From Pseudoxanthomonas wuyuanensis (GTDB lineage: Bacteria > Pseudomonadota > Gammaproteobacteria > Xanthomonadales > Xanthomonadaceae), in NCBI RefSeq assembly GCF_900215535.1, contig NZ_OCND01000001.1, forward strand, positions 372,001-436,000: 64,000 bases of DNA, in the 5' to 3' direction. Positions 16,851-24,347 of the stretch are shown piece by piece. The notes under the pieces were generated by a model that saw nothing but the letters and a program-made list of their open reading frames with translations, searched no databases and was not told where the DNA came from. How positions within the stretch are numbered: the stretch's first letter is position 1; the number at the start of each line of letters is the position of its first letter. Made by a program: the position numbers and the translations under genes.

Positions 16851-18968
16851 TTGAAGAAGACCCTGTTGTCCGCCGCGACCCTGCTGGCGCTGAGCCTGGC
16901 CGCCCCGCTGGCCGCGCATGAAGACCACGGCTGCCTCGACGATGGTTGCATCACGCAGCTGCTGTTCGCCGAAGGCGGTGTCGCCGGCACCCACAGCGGT
17001 ACCATCGCCGCCCAGCGTTTCGGCAGCTGGGGCATCGATACCGCCGGCATGGACCGCAGCGCCAGGCCGGGCGAGGATTTCTTCCGCTACGTCAGTGGCA
17101 CCTGGGCCAACACCACCGCCATTCCCGCCGATCGCTCCAGCTATGGCGCCTTCGCCATCCTGCGCGATCTGTCCGAGGCCCGTCTGCGCGCGCTGGTGGA
17201 AAGCTACCCGCCAGGCAACCCGGAAACCGATGGCGACGCCGCCAAGATTGCCGCGCTGTACCAGGCGTTCATGGACGAGGCGACCATCGAAACGCTGGGC
17301 AGCAAGCCGGTCGCGCCACTGCTGGCCGCCATCCGCGCCGCCCGCGACAAGGACCAACTGGCGGCGCTGATGGGGCAACGTGGCGGCCTGTCCGGCAGTT
17401 TCTTCGGCCTGACCGTCAGCGACGACCAGCGCGATCCGGACCGCTATGCGCTGTACCTGAGCCAGTCCGGGCTGGGCCTGGGGGATCGCGAGATGTACCT
17501 GCGCGAGAGCTTCGCCCCGCAACGAGAACGCTACCAGGCCTATATCGCGCAGATGCTGCAACTGGCCGGCTGGAACCGGCCGGAAGCCAACGCCCAGGCC
17601 ATCCTGGCGCTGGAAACCCGCATCGCCCAAGCGCACTGGACGCGCGCCGAAAGCCGCGACCGCGACAAGACCTACAACCCGCTGGCGCTGGCCGATTTCG
17701 GCGCCAATGCGCCGGGCTTCCCATGGGCGACGTTCTTTCGCGCCGCCGGTGTGGACAATGCGCCGCGTGCGGTAGTGCGCCAGGACAGCGCGATTCCGAA
17801 CATCGCCGCCATCTACGCCGACACCGATGTCGCCACGCTGCAGGCGTGGCAGGCCTTCCATACCGTGGACGCGGCCGCGCCGCTGCTGTCGCAGGCCTTC
17901 GTGCAGGCCGAGTTCGAGTTCCGCAGCAAGTTCCTGTCCGGGCAGCCGGAGCAACGCGACCGCTGGAAGCGCGGCGTGGCCCTGGCCGAGAGCGCGATGG
18001 GCGAGGCCATCGGCCGCGACTACGTGGCGCTGTATTTCCCGCCCGACGCCAAGGCCAAGATGGACGCGCTGGTCGCCAATGTGAAAGCGGCGATGGGCGC
18101 GCGGCTGGACGCGCTGACGTGGATGGGTCCGCAGACCAAGACCGAAGCGCGCGCCAAGCTGGAGAATTTCGGCCTGAAGATCGGCCATCCGGACCAGTGG
18201 CGCGACTACAGCGGGCTGACCGTGCGCAACGGCGACGTTTTCGGCAACGCGCTGCGTTCGCGCCAGTTCGAATGGGACTACCGCCGCAGCCGTATCGGCC
18301 AGCCGGTGGACAAGGGCGAGTGGGGCATGACTCCGCAGACGGTCAACGCCTACTACTCGTCGGTGAAGAACGAAATCGTGTTCCCGGCCGCCATCCTGCA
18401 GCCGCCGTTCTTCGACCCCGACGCCGACCCGGCGGTGAACTACGGCGCCATCGGCGGCGTGATCGGCCATGAGATCATCCACGGTTTCGACGACCAGGGC
18501 CGCAAATCCGACGGCAACGGCCTGTTGCGGGACTGGTGGACCGCCGAGGATGCGGCCAAGTTCGAAGCGCAGGCGAGCAAGCTGGGCGCGCAGTACGAGG
18601 CATACACATTCCCGCAGTTGCCGGGCATGCACATCAACGGCAAGGTGGCGATGGGCGAGAACATCGGCGACCTGGGCGGCCTGACCATTGCGTTGGAAGC
18701 CTATCGCCGCTCGCTGGCCGGCAAGCCGGCACCGGCGATCGATGGCTTCAGCGGCGAGCAGCGCCTGTTCATGGGCTGGGGCCAGGTATGGCGCACCTTG
18801 TGGCGCGACGACGCCCTGCGCCAGCAACTGGTCAACGGCACTCATTCGCCGGGCCATATCCGTGCGTTTGCGCCGCTGCGCAACGTCGATGCGTGGTACG
18901 AGGCCTTTGGCGTAACGGAAAACGATCCGCTGTGGATCGCACCGGAAGACCGCGTCCGCATTTGGTAA
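16851..18968 (+). CDS. M13-family (neprilysin/PepO-like) zinc endopeptidase
   Basis: This 705-residue protein is exported. The start is the TTG at 16851, which follows GGAGAGATCCC and directly opens a signal peptide (KKTLLSAATLLALSLAAPLAA); an upstream ATG at 16815 would add twelve poor residues. The zinc site is HEIIH at residues 540-544, with the third ligand Glu603 and Asp607 in ENIGDLGG. PETVNAYY-like MTPQTVNAYYSSVKNEIVFPA just upstream is the family NAYY substrate motif. Full length for M13. It likely cleaves peptides in the periplasm. Confidence 0.95.
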   Translation: MKKTLLSAATLLALSLAAPLAAHEDHGCLDDGCITQLLFAEGGVAGTHSGTIAAQRFGSWGIDTAGMDRSARPGEDFFRYVSGTWANTTAIPADRSSYGAFAILRDLSEARLRALVESYPPGNPETDGDAAKIAALYQAFMDEATIETLGSKPVAPLLAAIRAARDKDQLAALMGQRGGLSGSFFGLTVSDDQRDPDRYALYLSQSGLGLGDREMYLRESFAPQRERYQAYIAQMLQLAGWNRPEANAQAILALETRIAQAHWTRAESRDRDKTYNPLALADFGANAPGFPWATFFRAAGVDNAPRAVVRQDSAIPNIAAIYADTDVATLQAWQAFHTVDAAAPLLSQAFVQAEFEFRSKFLSGQPEQRDRWKRGVALAESAMGEAIGRDYVALYFPPDAKAKMDALVANVKAAMGARLDALTWMGPQTKTEARAKLENFGLKIGHPDQWRDYSGLTVRNGDVFGNALRSRQFEWDYRRSRIGQPVDKGEWGMTPQTVNAYYSSVKNEIVFPAAILQPPFFDPDADPAVNYGAIGGVIGHEIIHGFDDQGRKSDGNGLLRDWWTAEDAAKFEAQASKLGAQYEAYTFPQLPGMHINGKVAMGENIGDLGGLTIALEAYRRSLAGKPAPAIDGFSGEQRLFMGWGQVWRTLWRDDALRQQLVNGTHSPGHIRAFAPLRNVDAWYEAFGVTENDPLWIAPEDRVRIW

Positions 18969-18984
18969 CGGACGAGGCGCCGGA

Positions 18985-19942
18985 TCTCGTAGGATGCGGT
19001 GAGCGAAGCGAACCGCATCGAACGCGAATTTCAGGCCTCGTAGGAAGCGGTGAGCAAAGCGAACCGCATCGTTCGCGAATGTCGGAGCCGGAGTGGAGCG
19101 TGGTTGCGTTCAAGACGCGATCGATGCGGAGCGCCTGCGGCTTACCGCATCCTACGGATTCTGGTGCTTGGAAGGGGGGAACGCGAGCATCCTCGCCAAC
19201 CCGGACCGTGGTATGGAACAGGCCTCGTAGGATGCGGTGAGCGAAGCGAACCGCATCGTTCGCGAATGTCGGAGCCGGAGTGGAGCGTGGTTGCGTTCAA
19301 GACGCGACCGATGCGGAGCGCCTGCGGCTTACCGCATCCTACGGATTCTGGTGCTTGGAAGGGGGGAACGCGAGCATCCTCGCCAACCTGGACCGTGGTA
19401 TGGAACAGGCCTCGTAGGATGCGGTGAGCGAAGCGCACCGCATCGTTCGCGAATGTCGGAGCCGGAGCGGAGCGTGTTTGCGTTCAAGACGCGATCGATG
19501 CGGAGCGCCTGCGGCGTACCGCATCCTACGGATTCTGGTGCTTGAAAGGGGGGCGCGAGCATCCTCGCCAACCCGGACCGTGGTATGGAACAGGCCTCGT
19601 AGGATGCGGTGAGCAAAGCGAACCGCATCGTTCGCGAATGTCGGAGCCGGAGTGGAGCGTGGTTGCGTTCAAGACGCGACTGATGCGGAGCGCCTGCGGC
19701 TTACCGCATCCTACGGATTCTGGTGCTCGGAAGGGGGAACGCGAGCATCCTCGCCAACCCGGACCGTGGTATGGAACAGGCCTCGTAGGATGCGGTGAGC
19801 AAAGCGAACCGCATCGTTCGCGAATTTCGGGTCCCGTAGGATGCGGTGAGCGAAGCGAACCGCATCGATCGGAGCGTCGTTTCGTTTCGTTCAAGACGCG
19901 ATCAAAGCGGAGCGCCTGCGGCTTACCGCATCGTTCGCGGAT
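18985..19942. repeat. tandem array of ~187-bp repeats with internal hairpins
   Basis: The boundary word CTCGTAGGATGCGGTGAGC (with small changes) starts at 19037, 19224, 19411, 19596 and 19782, giving periods of 187, 187, 185 and 186 bp. Partial copies start at 18986 and 19833. Each unit contains GATGCGGT...ACCGCATC (8-bp arms, 11-base loop) and, about 100 bp on, GATGCGG...CCGCATCCTAC. These are two hairpins whose outer arms are also complementary to each other. Copies differ by scattered substitutions. The open frames across it are repeat artefacts. No transposase lies nearby. Confidence 0.9.
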
Positions 19943-20010
19943 TCACGTCTCATGCCCGCTGCAGGGATACATGCGGCGCGCCCGCCGAAGGTGGGCGCGT
20001 ATGAATCCGC

Positions 20011-20163
20011 TCAGGTTTCGCCGGCGGGCGGCTTTGGCGCGGAATCGGCGGCCGCCCTGGCGGCTTCGCGCGCCTCGCGCTTGCGCGCGTCCTTCTCGTC
20101 CTGCTGCTTCTTCTTCGCAATCTCGCGCTGGCGCTTTTCGAATGAGTAATTGGGCTTGGCCAA
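20011..20163 (-). CDS. small Lys/Arg-rich cytoplasmic protein, TTG start
   Basis: This 50-residue protein starts at a TTG (20163) after GAGGTATTCGC, a suitable ribosome site. The sequence begins (M)AKPNYSFEKRQREIAKKK, continues as a charged single helix (QQDEKDARKREAREAARAAA) and ends PKPPAGET. Very similar short proteins starting AKPNYSFEKRQRE are, as I recall, widespread in this family. The charge suggests RNA, ribosome or DNA contact, but no function is established. It would be missed if only ATG starts were considered. Confidence 0.82.
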   Translation of the reverse strand: MAKPNYSFEKRQREIAKKKQQDEKDARKREAREAARAAADSAPKPPAGET

Positions 20164-20303
20164 GCGAATACCTCGGTAAGGGGAGGGCACCAGTGTACGC
20201 GGTGAGGGTCTCAGGGGCGCGGGAGGCGTGGGAAGGCGGGACCGGGCAGCGGTCGGGGTTTATCATGTCAGGCCAGTGATTGCGGTCCGGAAAGGTCCAA
20301 GCC

Positions 20304-20840
20304 ATGCGTAATCCCCTGCAGGAACAGCTGCTGAAGGCCGGCCTGGTCAAGAAATCCCAGGTGGCCCAGGTGGCGCGTGAGCAGGCCAAGCAGCGCCACG
20401 GCAAGGCCGCACCAGCGCCGACCGCCGAGCAGGTCGAAGCTGAACGGCTGCGGCTGGAGAAGGCCGAGCGCGATCGCGCGCTGGCCGCGGAGCGCAATGC
20501 GCAAGCCAGGTTGCAGGAACAGCGAGCGCAGGCGCGGCAAATCGTTCAGCAGAACCAGGTGCGGGCCGAAGGCGAGATCGCCTACCACTTCGCCGACAGC
20601 GGCGCCATCAAGACGATCTGGATCAATGCGCCATTGCGTGCGCAACTGGCCAGCGGCAGTCTGGTAATCGTCCGTCATGATCAGGGCTATGCACTGATTC
20701 CCCGCGCCGCGGCGGAAAAAGTCTACGCCCGCGATCCGGCGATGGTGGTGCTGGATCATGCCCGCAGTTCGACGGACGGCTCCGATAGCGATGACGAGTA
20801 CTACCAGCGCTTCCCGGTGCCGGACGATCTGAGCTGGTAG
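20304..20840 (+). CDS. DUF2058 (YaiL-like) nucleoprotein
   Basis: The protein has 178 residues from the ATG at 20304 (MRNPLQEQLLKAGLVKK). The N-terminal half is a long charged coiled coil typical of DUF2058, and the C-terminal half is the conserved globular part (IAYHFADSGAIKTIWINAPL ... GYALIPRAAAEKV). E. coli YaiL is described as nucleoprotein or polynucleotide-associated; the exact role is unclear. It is cytoplasmic. The gene ends 12 bp before a strong hairpin terminator shared with the converging gene. Starting eight codons earlier is possible but less supported. Confidence 0.9.
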   Translation: MRNPLQEQLLKAGLVKKSQVAQVAREQAKQRHGKAAPAPTAEQVEAERLRLEKAERDRALAAERNAQARLQEQRAQARQIVQQNQVRAEGEIAYHFADSGAIKTIWINAPLRAQLASGSLVIVRHDQGYALIPRAAAEKVYARDPAMVVLDHARSSTDGSDSDDEYYQRFPVPDDLSW

Positions 20841-20852
20841 CAATGCCATGGA

Positions 20853-20878
20853 AAAACGCCCGGCATGCCGGGCGTTTT
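20853..20878. terminator. bidirectional intrinsic terminator
   Basis: AAAACGCCCGGC and GCCGGGCGTTTT flank AT, forming a perfect 26-bp palindrome with A/T runs on both sides. It lies between two converging genes and can stop transcription from both. Confidence 0.9.
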
Positions 20879-20887
20879 CATCTGGAC

Positions 20888-22177
20888 TCAGTGGCTCAGC
20901 GCCTGCAGGCCCAGCACGGTAGCCAGGATCGCCGCCAGGATCACGTAGTTGCCATCGTCGCCGCGGCGGCCGTAGCGGTAGTGGCGGCTGTAGCCGTCTT
21001 CGTAGCCGCGCTGGAAGCCTTGCCGGAAGTAGTAGGCGTACTCGTCATGCCCCAGGTAGTAGCCGTTGTAGCCATAGCTGGCGTCGCGGTAGGCGTAGCT
21101 GCCGCGGTAGTCGCTGCGCCAGCCGTCCTGGCTGTCGGCGCGGCCGGCGCGCAGGCCTTCCTGGTAGCCGTAGTTGACGGCCTGGCGCATCAGATCGGCG
21201 CCATAGCGGTTGGTGGTGCGGTAGCTGCCGCCGTAGTAGTAGCGGTAGCTGGCGGGAGTGTAGTAGTACGGATCGTTGTAGTGGTTGTAGTTGCGCGCGT
21301 TCCAGCGCAACTGCTGCTGGCGCAGGCGCTCGAAGTACTGCTGCTGGTAGCGGTACTGGGCCATCCGGCGCTGCTGTTGCAGATCGCGGCTGCGCTGCTC
21401 GGCCAGGCGCTGCTGTTGCTCGCGCTCGCGGTGATAGCGCTCGGCGCGCTGGCGCTCCTCGCGGATACGGCGCTCCTGCTGCTCGCGGCTTAGCCGCAGC
21501 TGTTCGTTGCGACGGTCGTCGGCGCTGCGGTCGTCGCTGCGGCGCGGCGGCTGGTTGCCGCCTACCACGCGCTGCGGCTGTTCGCGGCGCTGCTGCTCGC
21601 GAACCTGCCGCTGTTGCCGCTCGTGGCGGTCCCATTGGCGGCGATCCTGCTCGATACGCGCGGCGGCGTCGCCGCCGGTGAGGCGCGCAGGCTGGCCCTG
21701 GCGTTGCGCGGCTTCGCGCTGCGATGCGATGGCCTGCCGCTGGCGATGGGCCTGCTCGCGCGAGCGGGAGGCGCGCTGTTCGCCGGCCTGGCGTTGCTGC
21801 GCCTGCCATTCGCTGGAACGCTGGCGCTGGGTTTGTTGGCGCTCCTGGGCGGCACGCTGTTCGCTGGCGCGCCGCTGTTGCGCCTGTTCTTGGCCGGAGC
21901 GTTGGCGCTGGGCCTGCTCGCGCTGCATCCGCTCGCGCTGTTGCGCCTGTTGCTGGCGCTGCGCGTTCTGCCGGGACTCGGCCTGCTGTTGCGCGGCCTG
22001 CCGGCGCTGCTGGCCTTCGGCGCGGGCGTCGTTGCGTTCCTTTTCCCGCTCCTTCTTCTGCTGTTCGGCGCGCGGGTTGTCCTGGGCGGCAGCCGCAGCG
22101 GGGGCGGCGGAGCCGACGGCCAGAGCCACGGCGAGCGCGACCATCCACAGGGTTTGTGCGTTGGCGGAAAGTTTCAT
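20888..22177 (-). CDS. exported Gln/Arg-rich protein with Tyr/Gly-rich C-terminus
   Basis: This 429-residue protein starts at 22177 and has a signal peptide (MKLSANAQTLWMVALAVALA..., cleavage after AAAA). About 250 residues of Gln/Arg/Glu-rich, repeat-like sequence (QQKKEREKERND, AQQRERMQREQAQRQR) are predicted coiled coil or disordered. The C-terminal 120 residues hold GYQEGLRAGRADSQDGW and YYFRQGFQRGYEDGY, a doubled YxxGxxxGxxDG motif seen in other exported hypotheticals. The end, LAAILATVLGLQALSH, is hydrophobic enough for a membrane anchor. I do not recognise a named family; an envelope-attached role is inferred. It shares the terminator at 20853. Confidence 0.8.
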   Translation of the reverse strand: MKLSANAQTLWMVALAVALAVGSAAPAAAAAQDNPRAEQQKKEREKERNDARAEGQQRRQAAQQQAESRQNAQRQQQAQQRERMQREQAQRQRSGQEQAQQRRASEQRAAQERQQTQRQRSSEWQAQQRQAGEQRASRSREQAHRQRQAIASQREAAQRQGQPARLTGGDAAARIEQDRRQWDRHERQQRQVREQQRREQPQRVVGGNQPPRRSDDRSADDRRNEQLRLSREQQERRIREERQRAERYHREREQQQRLAEQRSRDLQQQRRMAQYRYQQQYFERLRQQQLRWNARNYNHYNDPYYYTPASYRYYYGGSYRTTNRYGADLMRQAVNYGYQEGLRAGRADSQDGWRSDYRGSYAYRDASYGYNGYYLGHDEYAYYFRQGFQRGYEDGYSRHYRYGRRGDDGNYVILAAILATVLGLQALSH

Positions 22178-22399
22178 GTCGGTACCTCTGGTTCTGCATG
22201 CCAACGCGATCGTCGGCCTGGTACCTACTTGGCGGCTTTGGCGATGAATGGATTCTGAGAATCATGGGGTCGGCCGGAATCGTTCAGCAGGCGGAAGGCG
22301 TAATCGGTTACAGGCTTCCACAGCCGCAACGCAGCGTCTTTGCAGGCGTGTCAACCCTGGGCCGTTAAACTGATCGGCCTTCCCCCTGCGCGGACCTCT

Positions 22400-22879
22400 A
22401 TGCGAATCATCGTTCTTGCTGCGGCATTGCTGTGCTGCGCATCGGCGCATGCCTGGCCTTCGCCAAGGCAGGCGGTCGATCAGTTCCTGCGGTTCGACCT
22501 GGCCGGTGGTCGTTTGCAGAGCTGGCCGTTCCACAAGTACCTGGATGTGGATGCCGGCTACGACGAACCGGGCTGGGACATGATTCATGTCGTTCGGAAC
22601 TACAGGATCGCGTCCATCAGATGCCGCAAGGGCGTGTGCAGGGCGGCGGTGGTTTTCGCCTATCCGGATATCGCGCTCGCCTCCGAGCGGATCCATCCGC
22701 ATGCCGCCGGAGGGAGCGAGACGGTGGTCTTCACCGTGGTAAAGGCCAATGGCAACTGGTTGCTGGCCGGTTCCGAGGGAGCGCCGCGGATATCGCAGGC
22801 CGAATTCGAACGCCGTTTCCCGAACGGGTCCTGGGGGCTGTTGCCGTTTCCTGCGCAGGCTGCGCAGCGAACGCGGTAG
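22400..22879 (+). CDS. exported hypothetical protein, 159 residues
   Basis: The ATG at 22400 opens a Sec signal peptide (MRIIVLAAALLCCASAHAW). The mature part starts PSPRQAVDQFLRFDLAGGRL and ends FERRFPNGSWGLLPFPA. Two Cys (IRCRKGVC) could form a disulfide. The layout, with an N-terminal helix and then a curved beta-sheet, resembles NTF2-like or DUF4440-type small periplasmic domains, but no motif makes that firm. It converges with the YbaK gene across only 77 bp. Function unknown. Confidence 0.72.
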   Translation: MRIIVLAAALLCCASAHAWPSPRQAVDQFLRFDLAGGRLQSWPFHKYLDVDAGYDEPGWDMIHVVRNYRIASIRCRKGVCRAAVVFAYPDIALASERIHPHAAGGSETVVFTVVKANGNWLLAGSEGAPRISQAEFERRFPNGSWGLLPFPAQAAQRTR

Positions 22880-22956
22880 TGGCGGGCCGCCATCAGCCTA
22901 GGAAGGGTGCGAACCGGCTGCAGTCCGCTTGCGCGCCCGCAGCCGATCCGCGCCGG

Positions 22957-23424
22957 TCACATCACATGCGCCAGATAGAGCAGCCGCGGTTCGGCCAACC
23001 GTTCGAACTCGGCATACGGCATCCGTACCACGTCGGTGTGCGAACCGGCATTGAACGCGATCTCCGCCCCTCCGGTCAGGCGCGCATCGACATACACCGG
23101 TATGCCGTAGAGGTTGCCGAACGGCGGCATGGCGCCGACTTCGCAGTCGGCAAAGATGTCCTTGAACTCGTCCTCCTGCGCGAGTTCGACTTCGCTTCCG
23201 CCCATGGCGCGCGACAGGCGGGTAAGGTCGACCCGGTAAGCGGCCGGCATCACCATCATCATCAGGGAGCCATCGACCTTGAGCATCACGGTCTTGGCGA
23301 AATTGCGGCTGCCGACGTGCGCGGCATCGGCGGTTTCCTGCGCGGTGATGGTGCGTTGGTGGGAGAGCGTCGTGTACGGCACATGGCGCTCGTCTAGGAA
23401 GTGGTGCAGGCGTGGGGAGAGCAT
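22957..23424 (-). CDS. YbaK/ProX-type aminoacyl-tRNA deacylase
   Basis: This 155-residue cytoplasmic protein belongs to the YbaK/EbsC family, which hydrolyses mischarged aminoacyl-tRNA (Cys-tRNA(Pro), Ala-tRNA(Pro) and similar). NFAKTVMLKVDGSLMMMVMPA holds the conserved Lys region, and EVGAMPPFGNLYGIPVYVD is the GxxPPfG loop. Start MLSPRLHHFL at 23424; the frame is open for another 150 codons upstream but that portion has no protein character. The specificity among family members cannot be told from sequence alone. Confidence 0.9.
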   Translation of the reverse strand: MLSPRLHHFLDERHVPYTTLSHQRTITAQETADAAHVGSRNFAKTVMLKVDGSLMMMVMPAAYRVDLTRLSRAMGGSEVELAQEDEFKDIFADCEVGAMPPFGNLYGIPVYVDARLTGGAEIAFNAGSHTDVVRMPYAEFERLAEPRLLYLAHVM

Positions 23425-23792
23425 GGTCGCCTCCGTTGCAGCGCCGGTTGCCATCCCGTGCAGCGGCACCGTCTTGTGGGCTGGACGCGCGCATCCGGCG
23501 TCGCATCGCCGCGGGTGTGCAGGGGAGCATGCCCGCAAGCGCAGCATACTCCTTGCCGTGAAGGGATCGTGAAGCATTGGCACCGGTGCGGCGTCTGGGC
23601 GATGAACGGAGCGCGCTTGGCAGGCGCCGGGGCGGAGCCGATCAGCCGGCGGTGGAGCGGGCTGGCGCGGCGCGGTCACTGCCCGCATCCGCTGGTGCGC
23701 AGCCTGCCGGTGTTGCCCGAAGATTGCGCGGCCACAGCGGTGAACGGAAAATGGAGAATGGAAATGAGAAGGGGCGCGACGCGCCTGCATCG
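23425..23792. other. 368-bp intergenic region without a recognisable gene
   Basis: The stretch separates the divergent YbaK and TolA-C-like genes. I see no credible coding frame, RNA gene or strong hairpin in it; it must hold the promoters for both neighbours. Confidence 0.5.
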
Positions 23793-24269
23793 ATGAATCG
23801 CATGGGTGACGGCGTGGAAAGACCAGCAGGTAGTGAGACAGGGACTTCGGATGCGGCCCGCAGGGCAGGGGCACGGCCTACATTCGCGGCGTGCGCAGGC
23901 ATCCTGATGGTTGCGCTGTGGGCCATCCATCCGCTTCAGGCCCAGGATGCCGCGCACATGCCGGAGGGCCCGGCCGAACGGATGGAACAGACCCAGGCCT
24001 ACGGACAGGCCTTGCGCAGGGCTGTCCAGCAGGTGTGGACAATGCCGGCCACGCTGGCAACCGGAGAATCCTGCCGGGTGCACATCCGGCAATTGCCTGG
24101 CGGAGAAGTATTGGATGCGGAAGTGCAGCCGGATTGCGTTTTCGACGATGCCGGCAGGCGCTCGTTGCAGGCGGCGGTGCTGAAAGCCAGCCCGCTGCCA
24201 TATGCCGGATTCGAAGCGGTATTCCAGCGCAATCTGGTGTTGAACTTCGTTGCCGGCGAGAGGCGCTGA
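23793..24269 (+). CDS. exported protein with TolA C-terminal-like domain
   Basis: This is a 158-residue protein with an N-terminal hydrophobic signal or anchor (FAACAGILMVALWAIHPLQA). The last ~95 residues match the TolA C-terminal domain: YGQALRRAVQQVWTMP, CRVHIRQLPGGEVLDAEVQ, DDAGRRSLQAAVLKASPLPY and GFEAVFQRNLVLNF. In TolA this domain sits in the periplasm and binds TolB, Pal and phage or colicin proteins. The long helical TolA domain II and neighbouring tol genes are missing, so this is a stand-alone TolA-III-like protein. The start at 23793 is the first that gives a plausible N-terminus and is uncertain. Confidence 0.78.
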   Translation: MNRMGDGVERPAGSETGTSDAARRAGARPTFAACAGILMVALWAIHPLQAQDAAHMPEGPAERMEQTQAYGQALRRAVQQVWTMPATLATGESCRVHIRQLPGGEVLDAEVQPDCVFDDAGRRSLQAAVLKASPLPYAGFEAVFQRNLVLNFVAGERR

Positions 24270-24301
24270 CCGGTTCGATGCGCCTTTGCGGTAAACTCGA
24301 T

Positions 24302-24328
24302 GCGGGGGCGGCGACCTGCCGCCTCCGC
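24302..24328. terminator. GC-rich hairpin between converging genes
   Basis: GCGGGGGCGGC and GCCGCCTCCGC pair over 11 bases with one G-T wobble around a GACCT loop. It lies between the TolA-C-like and amidase genes, where a terminator is needed; the T-tract is poor. Confidence 0.5.
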
Positions 24329-24347
24329 AAAGAAGCCCCGACGGGAC

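Noticed and set aside
16683-18857. A 724-codon frame on the minus strand
   Set aside because: It is the complement of the M13 peptidase gene with intact HEIIH site, so the plus strand is the gene.
19050-19894. Short open frames of about 60-125 codons in the repeat array
   Set aside because: They are translations of the repeat unit and repeat with the same period; none has a ribosome site or protein character.
18985-19942. The tandem repeat as a CRISPR array
   Set aside because: The units are about 187 bp and nearly identical over their full length, with no unique spacers between short repeats, and no cas genes are near.
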